Of a stretch of 64,000 nt of DNA, positions 53,862 through 61,737 are shown one piece after another. Positions within the stretch are counted from its first letter, which is position 1. Each line of letters begins with the position of its first letter. The position numbers and the translations under genes are program-made. The DNA is from Marispirochaeta sp963667435 (GTDB taxonomy: Bacteria; Spirochaetota; Spirochaetia; JC444; Marispirochaetaceae), in NCBI GenBank assembly GCA_963667435.1, contig OY763414.1, positions 4,216,001-4,280,000 of the forward strand. Reading direction: 5' to 3'. The notes under the pieces are model-generated. The model worked only from the letters and a program-made list of their open reading frames with translations, was not told where the DNA came from and searched no databases.

Positions 53862-53890
53862 TTGACTATATTGAATATGCATGATTATAC
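53862..53890 (+). promoter_or_regulatory. Promoter candidate for the SpvB-like gene
   Basis: TTGACT (53862-53867) and TTATAC (53885-53890) with a 17-base spacer. Transcription would start near 53897, giving a leader of about 120 AT-rich bases. It is divergent from the secA promoter; the two -35 boxes are about 20 bases apart. Confidence 0.45.
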
Positions 53891-54016
53891 ACAGTTCCTG
53901 GATATTGAGTATTTACAACACAGACAGGGGACGGTAAATAAGGAAACTGCACACAACTGTGGGAAAATATGATAAAATTCTGAAAAACTATTTTTATAGT
54001 GTATTTAAGGTCGGTT

Positions 54017-55459
54017 ATGAAAAAATCAATTCTTCTCCTCGGTTTTTGTCTTAGTTTTGTTCTGTCTGTGTTTTCCCAGTCGGTAGACCAGTCCGGCGCA
54101 TTTACCTATTCAGTTCCCATAGAAGTTCCTCCCGGAACCGGAGGGCTAACTCCCCAGCTTTCCTTAAGCTATAACTCAAACGGCGGCAACGGCATGTGCG
54201 GTGTGGGCTGGAGCCTGTCCGGCTTGTCGGTGATTACCCGGGATATGTCATATCCTGTAACCTTTACCGATACCGACCACTATCTGCTCGACGGGCAGAA
54301 ACTGATTGAAACCGATGATACAGGTACGTATAAAGAGTACCGCACTGAGCGGGAGAGCTTTCTGCATATTCGCGGATATAACTTGAATACCGCAACTTCC
54401 TACTGGAAAGTAACTGCAAAGAACGGCCAGGTGATGTACTACGGCCGTCCCGACTCACAACATGAAAGCAGTAACGATGGACACATCGCTGCTGTAGGCA
54501 AATCCGGCAAGGCCCGGGTGTGGAGCGTCTCTCATGTGGAGGATGCCAAGGGAAATTACTATTCCGTTACTTATTTAGAAGATGATGAGAACGGGGATTA
54601 TTATCCGTTGCAGGTTATCTATACACAGAATGACGCTGATCCTTTGACATCAATGAGGGCGGTCAGTTTTTCCTATGAGGAGAGAGATGATCATTATGCG
54701 ACCTATAATCCGTCGAAGGTTGATACTGATTATCGGTTGAAGTGGATTTCGATTGTGATGGGGACTGATGACGATAGTAACGGTGGGAGTCTTGTCCGGA
54801 AATATGGGCTGGAATATGAGAATGGGAACTCAACCGGGCGAAGCAGGATTACGACGATACAACCGTATGGGAATGACGGAAACTTGCCTGAAGTCGGACT
54901 AATAAACAGTTTTTCTCCAACTGGTACAGTTCTTTCTGAGATCGGGGTTGAGTGGGATGATAGTAATGACTCATTTGAGATCTGGTCAGAACAAGTTGCA
55001 ACAGGAAGACATGATGGAGCCTATACGCATTATTTTGGAGATGTAAATGGGGATGGACGTACAGATCTAATTCAAATAGGAAATTCTCTTTCTACTTGGA
55101 TAGGATTGGCGGATGCGAATGGTAAGTTTGAGATCTGGTCAGAACAAGTTGCAACAGGAAGACACGATGGAGCTTATACGCATTATTTTGGAGATGTAAA
55201 TGGAGATGGGTGTACAGATCTAATTCAAATAGGAAATTCTCTTTCTACTTGGATAGGATTGGCAGATGCGAATGGTAAGTTTGAGATCTGGTCAGAACAA
55301 GTTGCAACAGGAAGACACGATGGAGCCTATACGCATTATTTGGGAGATGTAAATGGAGATGGGCGTACAGATCTAATCCAAATAGGAAACTTTCTTTCGA
55401 CTTGGATTGGAATAACAAAAAAAGAAAGTATGGAAAATCATCATATAAAGAGTCTGTAA
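54017..55459 (+). CDS. SpvB/TcdB-type secreted protein with FG-GAP repeats, truncated
   Basis: ATG 54017 follows AAGG; the product starts with a signal peptide (KKSILLLGFCLSFVLSVFSQ). Residues 25-100 match the SpvB/TcdB N-terminal domain (GTGGLTPQLSLSYNSNGGNG and MCGVGWSLSGLSVITRD). The C-terminal third consists of three 51-residue repeats with the calcium-loop-like GDVNGDGRTDLIQIG of FG-GAP/VCBS type. Family members are commonly many hundreds of residues longer and end in Rhs repeats and a toxin tip. Here the frame stops at 55457-55459, soon after the third repeat and 77 bases before an IS3 element. It is probably a 3'-truncated remnant, or a short secreted form. Confidence 0.75.
   Translation: MKKSILLLGFCLSFVLSVFSQSVDQSGAFTYSVPIEVPPGTGGLTPQLSLSYNSNGGNGMCGVGWSLSGLSVITRDMSYPVTFTDTDHYLLDGQKLIETDDTGTYKEYRTERESFLHIRGYNLNTATSYWKVTAKNGQVMYYGRPDSQHESSNDGHIAAVGKSGKARVWSVSHVEDAKGNYYSVTYLEDDENGDYYPLQVIYTQNDADPLTSMRAVSFSYEERDDHYATYNPSKVDTDYRLKWISIVMGTDDDSNGGSLVRKYGLEYENGNSTGRSRITTIQPYGNDGNLPEVGLINSFSPTGTVLSEIGVEWDDSNDSFEIWSEQVATGRHDGAYTHYFGDVNGDGRTDLIQIGNSLSTWIGLADANGKFEIWSEQVATGRHDGAYTHYFGDVNGDGCTDLIQIGNSLSTWIGLADANGKFEIWSEQVATGRHDGAYTHYLGDVNGDGRTDLIQIGNFLSTWIGITKKESMENHHIKSL
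54974..55411 (+). repeat. Three tandem 153-base in-frame repeats
   Basis: Copies begin at 54974, 55127 and 55280, each with TTTGAGATCTGGTCAGAACA; the period is exactly 153 bases (51 codons). Copies differ at only a few positions, including one that changes Arg to Cys in the second copy (GDGCTD). The third copy is partial and ends near 55411. Such high identity at the DNA level points to recent duplication. Base composition is visibly AT-richer than the 5' part of the gene. Confidence 0.93.
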
Positions 55460-55552
55460 ATTTTCCCGTGTAAATGCCTATTTTAATCATTCGAAATATG
55501 ATGAGCCCAGATTTCCAAACAGTTATTCCTAAGAACTAAGGTGGAATCTCCG

Positions 55553-55885
55553 ATGTATGATACCATATCAAAGGAGATTAGCGTGCGACGAAAGTTCGAT
55601 GATGAGTTCAAGGCAAAAGTTGCTCTTGAAGCCCTGAAGGAAGAGAAAACACTACAGGAACTGGCAGAGGAGTATGAGGTCCATCCGAACCAGATCAGCG
55701 CTTGGAAGAAGCAACTACTACAAAATGCAAGTTCCCTCTTTGAGCGGAAGAACAAAAAGAACCAGGAACTTGATCAGGTGAAAAAGCGTGAACAGGAACT
55801 TTATAAGCAGCTTGGCCAGGCCAAATACGAGAACGAGTGGTTAAAAAAAAAGTACAAGCAATTGTACGGAAAGGATTACGAATGA
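55553..55885 (+). CDS. IS3-family transposase OrfA
   Basis: Helix-turn-helix protein of 110 residues that binds the IS ends. ATG 55553 is preferred. Motif RRKFDDEFKAKVALEALKEE is followed by a helix-turn-helix with EYEVHPNQISAWKKQLL and a C-terminal leucine-zipper-like coiled coil (LDQVKKREQELYKQLGQAKY). Its stop overlaps the orfB ATG at 55882 in ATGA. Near its end is an A9 run that allows a -1 shift into orfB. Confidence 0.9.
   Translation: MYDTISKEISVRRKFDDEFKAKVALEALKEEKTLQELAEEYEVHPNQISAWKKQLLQNASSLFERKNKKNQELDQVKKREQELYKQLGQAKYENEWLKKKYKQLYGKDYE
55843..55852 (+). other. Programmed -1 frameshift site between orfA and orfB
   Basis: A run of nine A followed by G (55843-55852) lies in the overlap of orfA and orfB. 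A -1 slip here moves from the orfA frame exactly into the orfB frame, as in other IS3 members that make the OrfAB fusion transposase. Confidence 0.7.
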
Positions 55886-56717
55886 TCGATCCTTCTGACC
55901 GTCATCTGTCTATTAGACGACAAAGTGAACTGCTCGGGGTAAGCCGCTCCCATCACTACTACAAGAAACGTGCCCCGCGACGGGCCGATATCGAAGAAAT
56001 GATCAAGCTGAAAGAGCTGTTTATAAAGTACCCATTTTACGGTTACCGAAAGCAGGTACGCGAGCTGAAAAAAAATCGATAATCTCTACCGTGAAACGGG
56101 TACGCCGCCTGATGAAAGAATTGGTCCTTAAAGCACTCTCGCCAAAGAAATTAACCTCTATCCCGAAAAAGGACCACCCTGTGTATCCGTACCTGCTGAA
56201 GGGCAAGAGAATCAGATATCCGAATCAGGTCTGGGCAACCGATATTACCTATCTGAAACTGGAGACGGGATTTGTTTATCTTGTTGCCATTATGGATCTA
56301 TACAGCCGGAAAGTCTTGAGCTGGCGGATATCACGCTCCATGGATGCCGAGTTCTGTGTTGAAGCGCTGAAGGACGCTTTGCGAAAATATGGCACGCCTG
56401 CAATCTTTAATACCGACCAGGGGAGCCAGTTTACCTCCTATGGCTTTATTCAAATCCTGAAAGACAACGGCATTGAAATCAGTATGGATGGTCAGGGTCG
56501 CTGGCGGGACAATATCTATGTTGAACGGTTCTGGCGAACTCTCAAGTATGAAGATATTTACTTGAAATCCTATGAATCAGTACGGGAGCTTAAAGCTGGC
56601 CTTCATCGGTACTTTCAATTCTATAACAGTCGAAGATTTCATCAAAGTCTGGATTATCGGACCCCGGAAGAGATGTATGAATCATTCCAGGTAGAAGGAA
56701 TGAAAGCGGCTGCATAG
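55882..56717 (+). pseudogene. IS3-family transposase OrfB, split by a frameshift at an A8 run
   Basis: Integrase-core transposase. The first part (from ATG 55882) has SIRRQSELLGVSRSHHYYK and ends YPFYGYRKQVRELKKNR with a stop at 56080-56082. A -1 shift at the A8 run (56068-56075) restores the usual continuation KSIISTVKRVRRLMKELVL. The catalytic core then follows intact: Asp in WATDITYLKL, Asp in FNTDQGSQFTS and Glu in NIYVERFWRTLKYE. So only one shift separates the pieces. It is either an inactivating indel, a second slippage site, or a sequencing error in a homopolymer. Confidence 0.82.
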
Positions 56718-56763
56718 TCAGGCTATACCGGCAGGTTCCACCTTAAATGGAACGGAAAACTGT

Positions 56764-57300
56764 TTGACAAAGGGGCTCAGCATAGGTGGTCTTCCCCGGA
56801 AGCAGTTCAACGAGCTGTCTAATCTGGCCTTTATCGAGCGTAAGGAAAATATCATACTCCTCGGTCCCAGCGGCCTGGGAAAAACACACCTTATGACGGC
56901 CCTGGGCCAGAAGGCCTGTTTAAATGGCTATACCGCATACTTCATCAGCTGTCTTGATCTCCTGGAACGTCTTCAGCGTTCACGGGACCAGGGACGTTTG
57001 AAGAACAAGCTGACATGGTTCGGAAAACCACATGTTCTACTGATAGATGAAGTCGGCTACGAGAACCTCAATTCAGAGCAGGCTGCTTTGTTTTTCCAGC
57101 TCATCAATACCCGATATGAGCGTGGATCTATCATCCTCACTTCAAACAAAACTTTTCGAAAGTGGGGCGAGATTATGGCTGATGATGCGGTTGCAACTGC
57201 CACGTTGGTCAGGCTACTGCATCATTCCCATGTTGTTAGCTTGAAAGGCGATTCGTATCGCATGAAAGACAGAATGAAAATTGGAGCCGTTGGCTTCTAA
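56764..57300 (+). pseudogene. IstB-like transposition helper ATPase, N-terminally truncated
   Basis: AAA+ helper of IS21-family transposition. Walker A GPSGLGKT (34-41 of the visible frame) and Walker B VLLIDEVGY (91-99) are intact, as is the C-terminal HHSHVVSLKGDSYRMKDR. Compared with normal IstB of about 250 residues, the first 70-90 residues are missing. The frame is open to the IS3 boundary at 56746, and no proper start codon with a ribosome site is seen, so TTG 56764 is only nominal. Nonfunctional remnant most likely. Confidence 0.8.
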
Positions 57301-57317
57301 AAATTTTTGCCGGAAGT

Positions 57318-57358
57318 CTGCAATTTAACTCCGGTGAAAAACTGCAATTTCATTCCTG
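57318..57358 (+). repeat. IS21-type terminal direct repeats
   Basis: CTGCAATTTAACTCCGG (57318-57334) and CTGCAATTTCATTCCTG (57342-57358) are two related 17-base repeats spaced 24 bases apart. Multiple transposase-binding repeats near each end are a feature of IS21-family elements. Confidence 0.65.
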
Positions 57359-57368
57359 CGTTGACAGC

Positions 57369-57390
57369 AAAAAGGGGGAATCACTCCCCC
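57369..57390 (-). terminator. Terminator overlapping the GxxExxY stop codon
   Basis: On the minus strand GGGGGA (57390-57385) pairs with TCCCCC (57379-57374) around a 5-base loop that contains part of the TGA stop, and is followed by TTTTT (57373-57369). A compact rho-independent terminator placed at the edge of the IS21 remnant. Confidence 0.75.
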
Positions 57391-57761
57391 GTAACAATAA
57401 ACCTGCGCCACTCAACCTTTGTATTCCGGAAGTTGATAAGGTAACCAACCGGCACCTTGGATAAAACCAGGTAATTGATGGGTTGTGCCTCCATTACGCT
57501 GGTAAGCTGGCGTACCGATTTGAGTTCAAGGATGATTTTATTGTCGACGACCAAGTCGGCAATGTATGCTCCGGCCAGTTCACCTTTGTAGAAAAGTGGA
57601 TAAACCTTCTGTCTTGAATGAGGAATACCGCGACGCAGTAAATCGATGACCAACGCACCCTCATAGGCGCTTTCCAACAGCCCGGGACCGAGCAGGTTAT
57701 GTACCGAGAAAACCGAACCCAACACCTGATGTGATAATTCCTTGAAAGCCAATTGTGCCAT
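57381..57761 (-). CDS. GxxExxY family protein (PD-(D/E)xK nuclease-like fold)
   Basis: 126 residues from ATG 57761-57759 with GGAGG 7 bases upstream. The family signature is Gly27-LL-Glu30-SA-Tyr33 in GPGLLESAYEGAL. A nuclease-type motif follows: Asp69 and Asp73 in IADLVVDNKIILELKSV, with Glu79-x-Lys81. C-terminal NYLVLSKVPVGYLINF is also typical. The biological role of the family is not known; members are scattered in environmental bacteria and often lie in accessory regions, as here. Confidence 0.88.
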   Translation of the reverse strand: MAQLAFKELSHQVLGSVFSVHNLLGPGLLESAYEGALVIDLLRRGIPHSRQKVYPLFYKGELAGAYIADLVVDNKIILELKSVRQLTSVMEAQPINYLVLSKVPVGYLINFRNTKVEWRRFIVTGE

Positions 57762-58166
57762 AGCAGCACCTCCTGTTTTTCCTGGTTCACCTGCCAAGAG
57801 AGGAGCAGTCAAGATTCGCCGCCAGGCGATTTACCTTGATCTTGACGGCGACGAACGGGAGGTCTGCTGAAAAAAGCAGGAGGAAGGCAACCGCGGATTA
57901 GTGGAGATATGAAACAACTGATGAACGCGGATGATATGGGGTTGAGCGAAGAAGTGGTTCACGGATGTGATTATTTATTTAATCAATAGTTAAAAATCCG
58001 TGACGTACCCCCTGTGCATACATGCATGATCCATGTGACCCCAGACCCTTACCCCCTGCGTTTTGTTTCGCAAAGCCTTGGGCTGCAATGATAGTCTTTC
58101 TTGGAGATCAGGGAAGGGGCGGGTATCCACGGATGATATCTGCTATGCAAAAGGAGTGATTCTGGA
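57762..58166. other. Gap with several inverted repeats between GxxExxY and a broken gene
   Basis: No gene seen. Nested inverted repeats occur at 57808-57846: outer GTCAAGAT/ATCTTGAC and inner TCGCC/GGCGA. A small CTGCT/AGCAG hairpin lies near 57864-57878, and TCACGGAT (57959-57966) pairs with ATCCGTGA (57996-58003). The words CGCGGATTAG, GATGAACGCGGATG and similar look like degraded intergenic repeat units. Composition and the many palindromes suggest old mobile or repetitive DNA. Confidence 0.5.
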
Positions 58167-58727
58167 TTATACCAGAACACTTCTGATCATCGACGACAGA
58201 AAGGCCGCAGCACTGAATGCAATAAGTACTATTGTCCAGATTACCGCCCGCTCCACATTACGCCCTTTGCGGTCCAACTGTTCGGTAATCGACCTGTTTG
58301 CCTCGAGCAGGGTAGTTGCCGCCCCTGTATGTGAATCAACTATAGGTTAATACAGCATATAATCGAGAACCCCTTCGTGGAGGGGTGGTGTTTCAATCTC
58401 ACTGATTTTCAGGGCAGCAATTCCGGAACCGATGGCAAGGCCTGCGGATATAAGGATTCCTGCTGCGAAAAACCAGGAAAGCAGGGAAAAGAAGGTATGA
58501 AGGCGATCAGTTAAGTCGGCATAGACCCATTCTGATCCCAGACCGAAGACGACACCAATTACAATTACTGAAGTTGACAGCATGCCGGCTGCTTTCTGGT
58601 CAACTCTGCCGAATCGGGCGATACTATGATCATAAACATACCGTGAGGATTCATAGAGAAGTGCGGATCGGTCTGTTATTGCGCGTTGTTTTCTAACTGC
58701 GGCAGGAACGCGGTTTCCAGCCTTCAT
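58167..58727 (-). pseudogene. Membrane protein gene broken by one in-frame stop, unknown family
   Basis: From ATG 58727 the frame encodes a charged N terminus (ITDRSALLYESSRYVYDHS), the segment ARFGRVDQKAAGMLSTSVIV, two membrane helices, then LHEGVLDYMLY and a TAA at 58349-58347. In the same frame translation continues for 59 coding codons: LLEANRSITEQLDRKGRNVE, a third hydrophobic helix (AVIWTIVLIAFSAAAFLSS), then a stop at 58169-58167. The tail is coding-like, so a single nonsense change probably split a protein of about 186 residues. The coding-like frame may extend upstream of 58727 with another shift. The layout (helix pair, charged stretch, helix) loosely recalls small membrane effector families, but I do not assign one. 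Confidence 0.65.
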
Positions 58728-58949
58728 TTTGTATCTGCGGTCCCGGGAAGCCTTGTCCCGGTCGTTGTCGATTGGTCTTTTGGGATTCCTGAGGATGAGA
58801 TGATGGGTCCTGTCGCTTTGATTGTTTATCAGTTTTCATAGAAATACCATTAGAATAATACCTCAATTAACCCGTATCGTCAATTTAGATAAGATGAGGA
58901 GTAGAGTTGTACTGTTCTGTGCCAGCACTCGGTACATAAATTCCCTTTG

Positions 58950-58978
58950 TTGACCTTTTACAATGGCGGTTGTAGAAT
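58950..58978 (+). promoter_or_regulatory. Promoter of the lipoprotein-nnr operon
   Basis: TTGACC (58950-58955), 17-base spacer, TAGAAT (58973-58978). Both boxes match consensus at five positions. Transcription would start near 58985, only a few bases before ATG 58989 and about 34 before ATG 59019. The preceding gap (58728-58949) has no convincing gene. Confidence 0.7.
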
Positions 58979-59018
58979 CCTGACAGCTATGAAATGCAGT
59001 ATTGAAGCTAACAGCCCC

Positions 59019-60254
59019 ATGCGGAGGCTACTGTTATATTGTCTTCTCCCTCTTGCGCTGATTTCCTGTAGCTCCCGGGGTAATGCCACCCTGGAGCAGG
59101 AACAGCTCTTTTCGATTCCCATCGGTAAGATGGAAGACCAGCTGGATATCTATTATGATGGTATCTCATCCTTCGATGACCGCATCAGGGTAAATATGAA
59201 GGACGGTATTATCTTTCTGGCCAACTCCCGGGGGCGCAAGGTTATGGAGTTTTCCTCCTATGGAGATCTGCTCAGTCTGCATTACAACCCCGACTTCAAT
59301 CCGAAACCGGTGCTGTTGAACACCCCTGGCGGGGATGACCGGGTTTCCAGCAGAGTTGCTCTTCCTTTTCCTTTTTTGGAAGTGGGGGAGATTGCTGTTT
59401 CCAGCGAAGGGAACCTGCTGGTGGAGGATGCCGTTCCGGACGCCCGGGCGGAAAACAGTCCGGAAATGCATGCCTATCTCAACCGGGTTGTACGCCGGTT
59501 TGATTCAAACGGCAACTACATGGATTATCTTGGTCAGGAAGGTATCGGCGGAACGCCTTTCCCCTACATTGAGAATATCCATGTAAACAGCCGGGATGAG
59601 ATAATTATTGTCTCCCGGGGAGAGGATGCCTGGCTTGTTTTCTGGTTTACCTCCGGGGGAACCCTTAAGTATCAGGTTACTGTGCCTCTCTCAAATCTTC
59701 CGGCTCCGGATGAACAGGGGATAATTCCTTCCCTGGAAAAGATCATTCCCGATACAGAAGAGGATATGCTCTATGTCAAGATTGATACATACCGGGAGGT
59801 TCGGGAATCTATAAGCGGTACCGGTACACGGATTGACTATTTTGCCAGCTATTTTTTCTGGCTGAATCCGGCTACGGGAGAATATGAGGGTTCCATGGAG
59901 GTTCCCCATGTTGTACGCAAGCAGGAAATTCCCGGTCTGGGAGCAGGACAGGATGAAGAGGTGCTTCATGAGTTTCTGGGTGTTGCCAGGGGCGGTTTTT
60001 TCTTTCTTATCGGTCCTTTTTCCGCCGGTCAGTATCAGATCCTGGTGGTTGACCGCAATGGGGTTGTTATAGACCGTCCGCGGATTAATCTGCAGGATCG
60101 TGAGATCTTCTACCGTGATTTTCATCTGAATAATGATGGTATACTGACTGCGGTTCTCTGCCGGGAGTATGAGGCTGATCTTGTCTGGTGGAGAACCGAC
60201 AGAGTTCTTGATGTTCAGAGGGATGCTAAAAAGAAAGATGAAGCTGGTACATGA
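59019..60254 (+). CDS. Lipoprotein with beta-propeller-like repeats
   Basis: Signal peptide MRRLLLYCLLPLALISCSS ends in the lipobox LISC, so a membrane-anchored lipoprotein is predicted. ATG 59019 fits the signal peptide and the promoter spacing; ATG 58989 would be almost leaderless. The roughly 410-residue mature part has recurring beta-strand motifs of NHL/six-bladed propeller kind (ILFLANSRGRKVMEFSSYGD-like GRKVMEFSSYGDLLS, then RRFDSNGNYMDYLGQEG and ILVVDRNGVVIDRP). I recall similar lipoproteins in other spirochaetes but know no function. It overlaps the next gene by 17 bases. Confidence 0.75.
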   Translation: MRRLLLYCLLPLALISCSSRGNATLEQEQLFSIPIGKMEDQLDIYYDGISSFDDRIRVNMKDGIIFLANSRGRKVMEFSSYGDLLSLHYNPDFNPKPVLLNTPGGDDRVSSRVALPFPFLEVGEIAVSSEGNLLVEDAVPDARAENSPEMHAYLNRVVRRFDSNGNYMDYLGQEGIGGTPFPYIENIHVNSRDEIIIVSRGEDAWLVFWFTSGGTLKYQVTVPLSNLPAPDEQGIIPSLEKIIPDTEEDMLYVKIDTYREVRESISGTGTRIDYFASYFFWLNPATGEYEGSMEVPHVVRKQEIPGLGAGQDEEVLHEFLGVARGGFFFLIGPFSAGQYQILVVDRNGVVIDRPRINLQDREIFYRDFHLNNDGILTAVLCREYEADLVWWRTDRVLDVQRDAKKKDEAGT

Positions 60255-61737
60255 CGCTGCCGCAGTAGAAATAGATCGACGAACTCAGGATGAGTACGGT
60301 GTACCCGGTGCTATTCTCATGGAGGATGCGGGCATACGTCTCTTCGATGCCATGATTGCAGAGTTTGCACCGGAAGAGTCAGCTTCATTTGTAATTCTTG
60401 CCGGGGGCGGCAACAACGGTGGTGATGCCCTTGTTATAGCCCGGCAGGCACTGGCCGCCGGATATTCCTGTATTACAATAATCACCTTTAAAGATGAATA
60501 CTCAGGCCTGGCAGGACAATGGCTTGCTGTCTGCGGGAAACTGGGCATTAAACAGATCTCTTTTGCCCGCCACCGGGCTGAGGCGGAGGCTGCGATACTC
60601 GGGGCTGATATTCTTCTTGATGGTCTCAGCGGTACCGGTCTTCGCGGGGAGCTTTCCAGACTGCCGGGAGCGTGCGCTTCTTTTATTGCCGGGCTTTCGG
60701 AAAGAAAATTCAAGGTTGTCGCAGTTGATGTCCCGTCCGGGATCGGCGACTCCTTCAAACGTGGATATACCGTCCTTCCCGCAGATCTTACCCTTACTGT
60801 TGCGCCAGGTAAGCTTGCTCTGTATCTGCCGGCCTCCAGGGAGTTCTGCGGTAAAATTCTTCATGTGTCCATCGGGTTCCCGGCTGCTGTTGTTGACAGC
60901 ACACCTGGATGGATACTGTGGGACAAGGAAGAAGTCCGGGCTGTTCTCCCTCCTTTTGCTCCAACTGCCTATAAGAAAACCAGGGGGCATGCAGCCCTGT
61001 TTGCCGGCTCCCGGGGCACCCTCGGAGCATCGCTTCTATCTGCAGAAGGATGTGTTAGAAGCGGAGCAGGACTGGTTACTCTTTTTCTGGATGAGGAAAT
61101 TTATGCCAGTGCGGCAGGACAGATAAATCCTGTAATCATGAAACCCCTTTCCCCGGGGGAACTGCCGCAGTTACAGGTATATACTTCGGCTCTTCTTGGC
61201 CCAGGATGGGGACTTGAGGGAAGGAAAGAATTGCTGGCGCAAATCATCTCCTCTTTTGGCAGGGGAGTAATTGATGCCGACGGTCTCACCCTCCTGGCGG
61301 AAACTTCGTTTACGCTGAGTCCCGACTGGGTTCTGACTCCTCATCCCGGGGAGTGTGCCCGACTTCTGCATTGTACAAGTGCAGATATTCTTGATGATCC
61401 CCAGGGATCAGCTGCTGCCGCGGCAGAAAAGTATAATGCCACGGTTCTGCTGAAAGGCCATGTCTCCTGTGTGGTTTCTCCCGACGGCAGGTCTGCTGTG
61501 ATTGACGGAATGAATCCCATGGCAGGAACCGGAGGAAGCGGCGATGTGCTTGCAGGGCTGACAGCGGGCCTTATGTCCGCCGGAGATCTGGATGGTTTTG
61601 CCTGCGCCGGAGCAGCTGCGTGGATACACCAGCAGGCGGCTCTATTCTCAGCCCGGGATTTGGGAGTTTTTACCGCAGGTGATCTTCTGCCGCGTATAGG
61701 AAAAATTACCGGGGAGTTCCGTCGTGAAGGGGCCTGA
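60238..61737 (+). CDS. nnr: Bifunctional NAD(P)HX epimerase/dehydratase
   Basis: Repairs hydrated NADH and NADPH. The N-terminal YjeF_N epimerase domain has GGGNNGGDALVIARQALAAG and the late motif DVPSGIGDSFKRG. The C-terminal ADP-dependent dehydratase (YjeF_C/CARKD) has HAALFAGSRGTLGASLLSAE, GPGWGLEGR, VIDADGLTLLAE, LTPHPGECARLL and GTGGSGDVLAGLTAGL. ATG 60238 (MKLVHDAAAVEIDRRTQ) fits the usual start; ATG 60223 is the alternative. About 499 residues, both halves complete. It is coupled to genes on both sides. Confidence 0.95.
   Translation: MKLVHDAAAVEIDRRTQDEYGVPGAILMEDAGIRLFDAMIAEFAPEESASFVILAGGGNNGGDALVIARQALAAGYSCITIITFKDEYSGLAGQWLAVCGKLGIKQISFARHRAEAEAAILGADILLDGLSGTGLRGELSRLPGACASFIAGLSERKFKVVAVDVPSGIGDSFKRGYTVLPADLTLTVAPGKLALYLPASREFCGKILHVSIGFPAAVVDSTPGWILWDKEEVRAVLPPFAPTAYKKTRGHAALFAGSRGTLGASLLSAEGCVRSGAGLVTLFLDEEIYASAAGQINPVIMKPLSPGELPQLQVYTSALLGPGWGLEGRKELLAQIISSFGRGVIDADGLTLLAETSFTLSPDWVLTPHPGECARLLHCTSADILDDPQGSAAAAAEKYNATVLLKGHVSCVVSPDGRSAVIDGMNPMAGTGGSGDVLAGLTAGLMSAGDLDGFACAGAAAWIHQQAALFSARDLGVFTAGDLLPRIGKITGEFRREGA

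Larger units (their letters stand above)
55537..56745 (+). mobile_element. IS3-family insertion sequence
   Basis: About 1.2 kb element with orfA, overlapping orfB and terminal inverted repeats. The left end has TAAGGTGGAA (55537-55546) and the right end its complement TTCCACCTTA (56736-56745); similarity continues a few bases inward. Exact outer bounds are uncertain by a few bases. I see no target-site duplication: flanks are AAGAAC on the left and AATGGA on the right. That fits an IS-mediated deletion next to the element, which would explain the truncated genes on both sides. Confidence 0.85.
56746..57366 (+). mobile_element. Right end of an IS21-type element, 5' truncated
   Basis: Begins at the IS3 boundary and contains a truncated istB followed by the terminal repeats of the element. 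No istA is present in the window. The right terminus is probably near TTGACA at 57361-57366 (TGTCAA when read inward). The left part seems to have been removed together with the insertion or a later deletion at the IS3 element. Confidence 0.7.

Noticed and set aside
54974..55411. Regular repeats as a CRISPR array
   Set aside because: The period is 153 bases with no variable spacers, the repeats are in frame within a coding sequence, and there are no cas genes.
58063..58350. Plus-strand frame of 95 codons
   Set aside because: It lies antisense to the coding-like tail of the broken membrane gene, has no ribosome site and its protein looks like reverse-strand noise.
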